Positions 5,484 to 5,521 of a DNA stretch of 5,521 nucleotides are shown here, piece by piece (position 1 is the first letter of the stretch; every line of letters starts with the position of its first letter). The translations under genes were made by a program, and so were the position numbers. The stretch is from Chloroflexota bacterium (lineage in GTDB: Bacteria > Chloroflexota > Dehalococcoidia > UBA3495). The stretch spans positions 4,579 to 10,099 of the forward strand of contig NZUD01000069.1 in NCBI GenBank assembly GCA_002697005.1, written 5' to 3'. A model generated the notes under the pieces. The model saw nothing but the letters and a program-made list of their open reading frames with translations, made no database searches and was not told the origin of the DNA.

Positions 5484-5521
5484 GGTTCCTCCGTCTTCGG
5501 TTATCGAATAAAGATCTAGGT
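5484..5521 (-). promoter_or_regulatory. leader of the VOC gene with its ribosome binding site
   Basis: These 38 bases upstream of the VOC start contain the GGAGGA ribosome site at 5487-5492. An AT-rich patch at about 5505-5515 could hold a -10 element, but the -35 region would be at or past the window edge, so I cannot say whether a promoter lies here or an upstream gene of the same operon continues to the right. Confidence 0.3.

Overview
This window holds six protein-coding genes packed into short gaps. The longest gap is 154 bases, so no stretch over 300 bases lacks a gene. I see no rRNA, tRNA, CRISPR array, insertion sequence or attachment site. All six proteins look like soluble or membrane enzymes of small-molecule metabolism. 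The gene starts carry bacterial Shine-Dalgarno sequences (GGAGGA, GGAGGTGA, AAGGA), and base composition is moderate, a little above 50% GC by eye. The mix of FMN hydroxyacid oxidase, MetX-like alpha/beta hydrolase, MCT/OxlT-type MFS carrier, maleate-isomerase-like protein, VOC protein and NHL-type propeller resembles catabolic gene sets of uncultured environmental bacteria. Dehalococcoidia/SAR202-type Chloroflexota is my best guess, but this is an inference from gene style and no marker gene supports it.

Left part (1-1549, minus strand): an FMN-dependent alpha-hydroxy-acid dehydrogenase/oxidase is followed 38 bases downstream by the start of a beta-propeller protein that runs off the left edge. 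They probably form one operon. A good sigma70-like promoter (TTGACT, 17 bases, TAGACT) lies in the 154-base divergent region just upstream of the oxidase.

Middle (1704-4138, plus strand): a MetX-like alpha/beta-hydrolase-fold protein with a complete Ser-Asp-His triad is followed, after an AT-richer 131-base gap, by a 12-helix MFS transporter of the monocarboxylate/oxalate-formate type. The last codons of the transporter contain a perfect 18-base palindrome.

Right part (4180-5483, minus strand): a VOC-fold protein is followed 32 bases later by an aspartate/glutamate-racemase-superfamily protein resembling maleate cis-trans isomerase. The two probably form an operon read from the right edge leftward, converging on the transporter.

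Taken together, the window reads as an accessory catabolic locus for an organic acid: a carrier for a carboxylate, an oxidase for a 2-hydroxy acid, an isomerase-like enzyme for a dicarboxylate or malonate-like acid, and a VOC enzyme plus an acyl-transferase/hydrolase of unknown substrate. The substrate cannot be read from the sequence. Two enzymes carry active-site differences from their families: Phe for the usual FMN-site Tyr in the oxidase, and Gly for the second catalytic Cys in the isomerase-like protein. These are the points most worth following.
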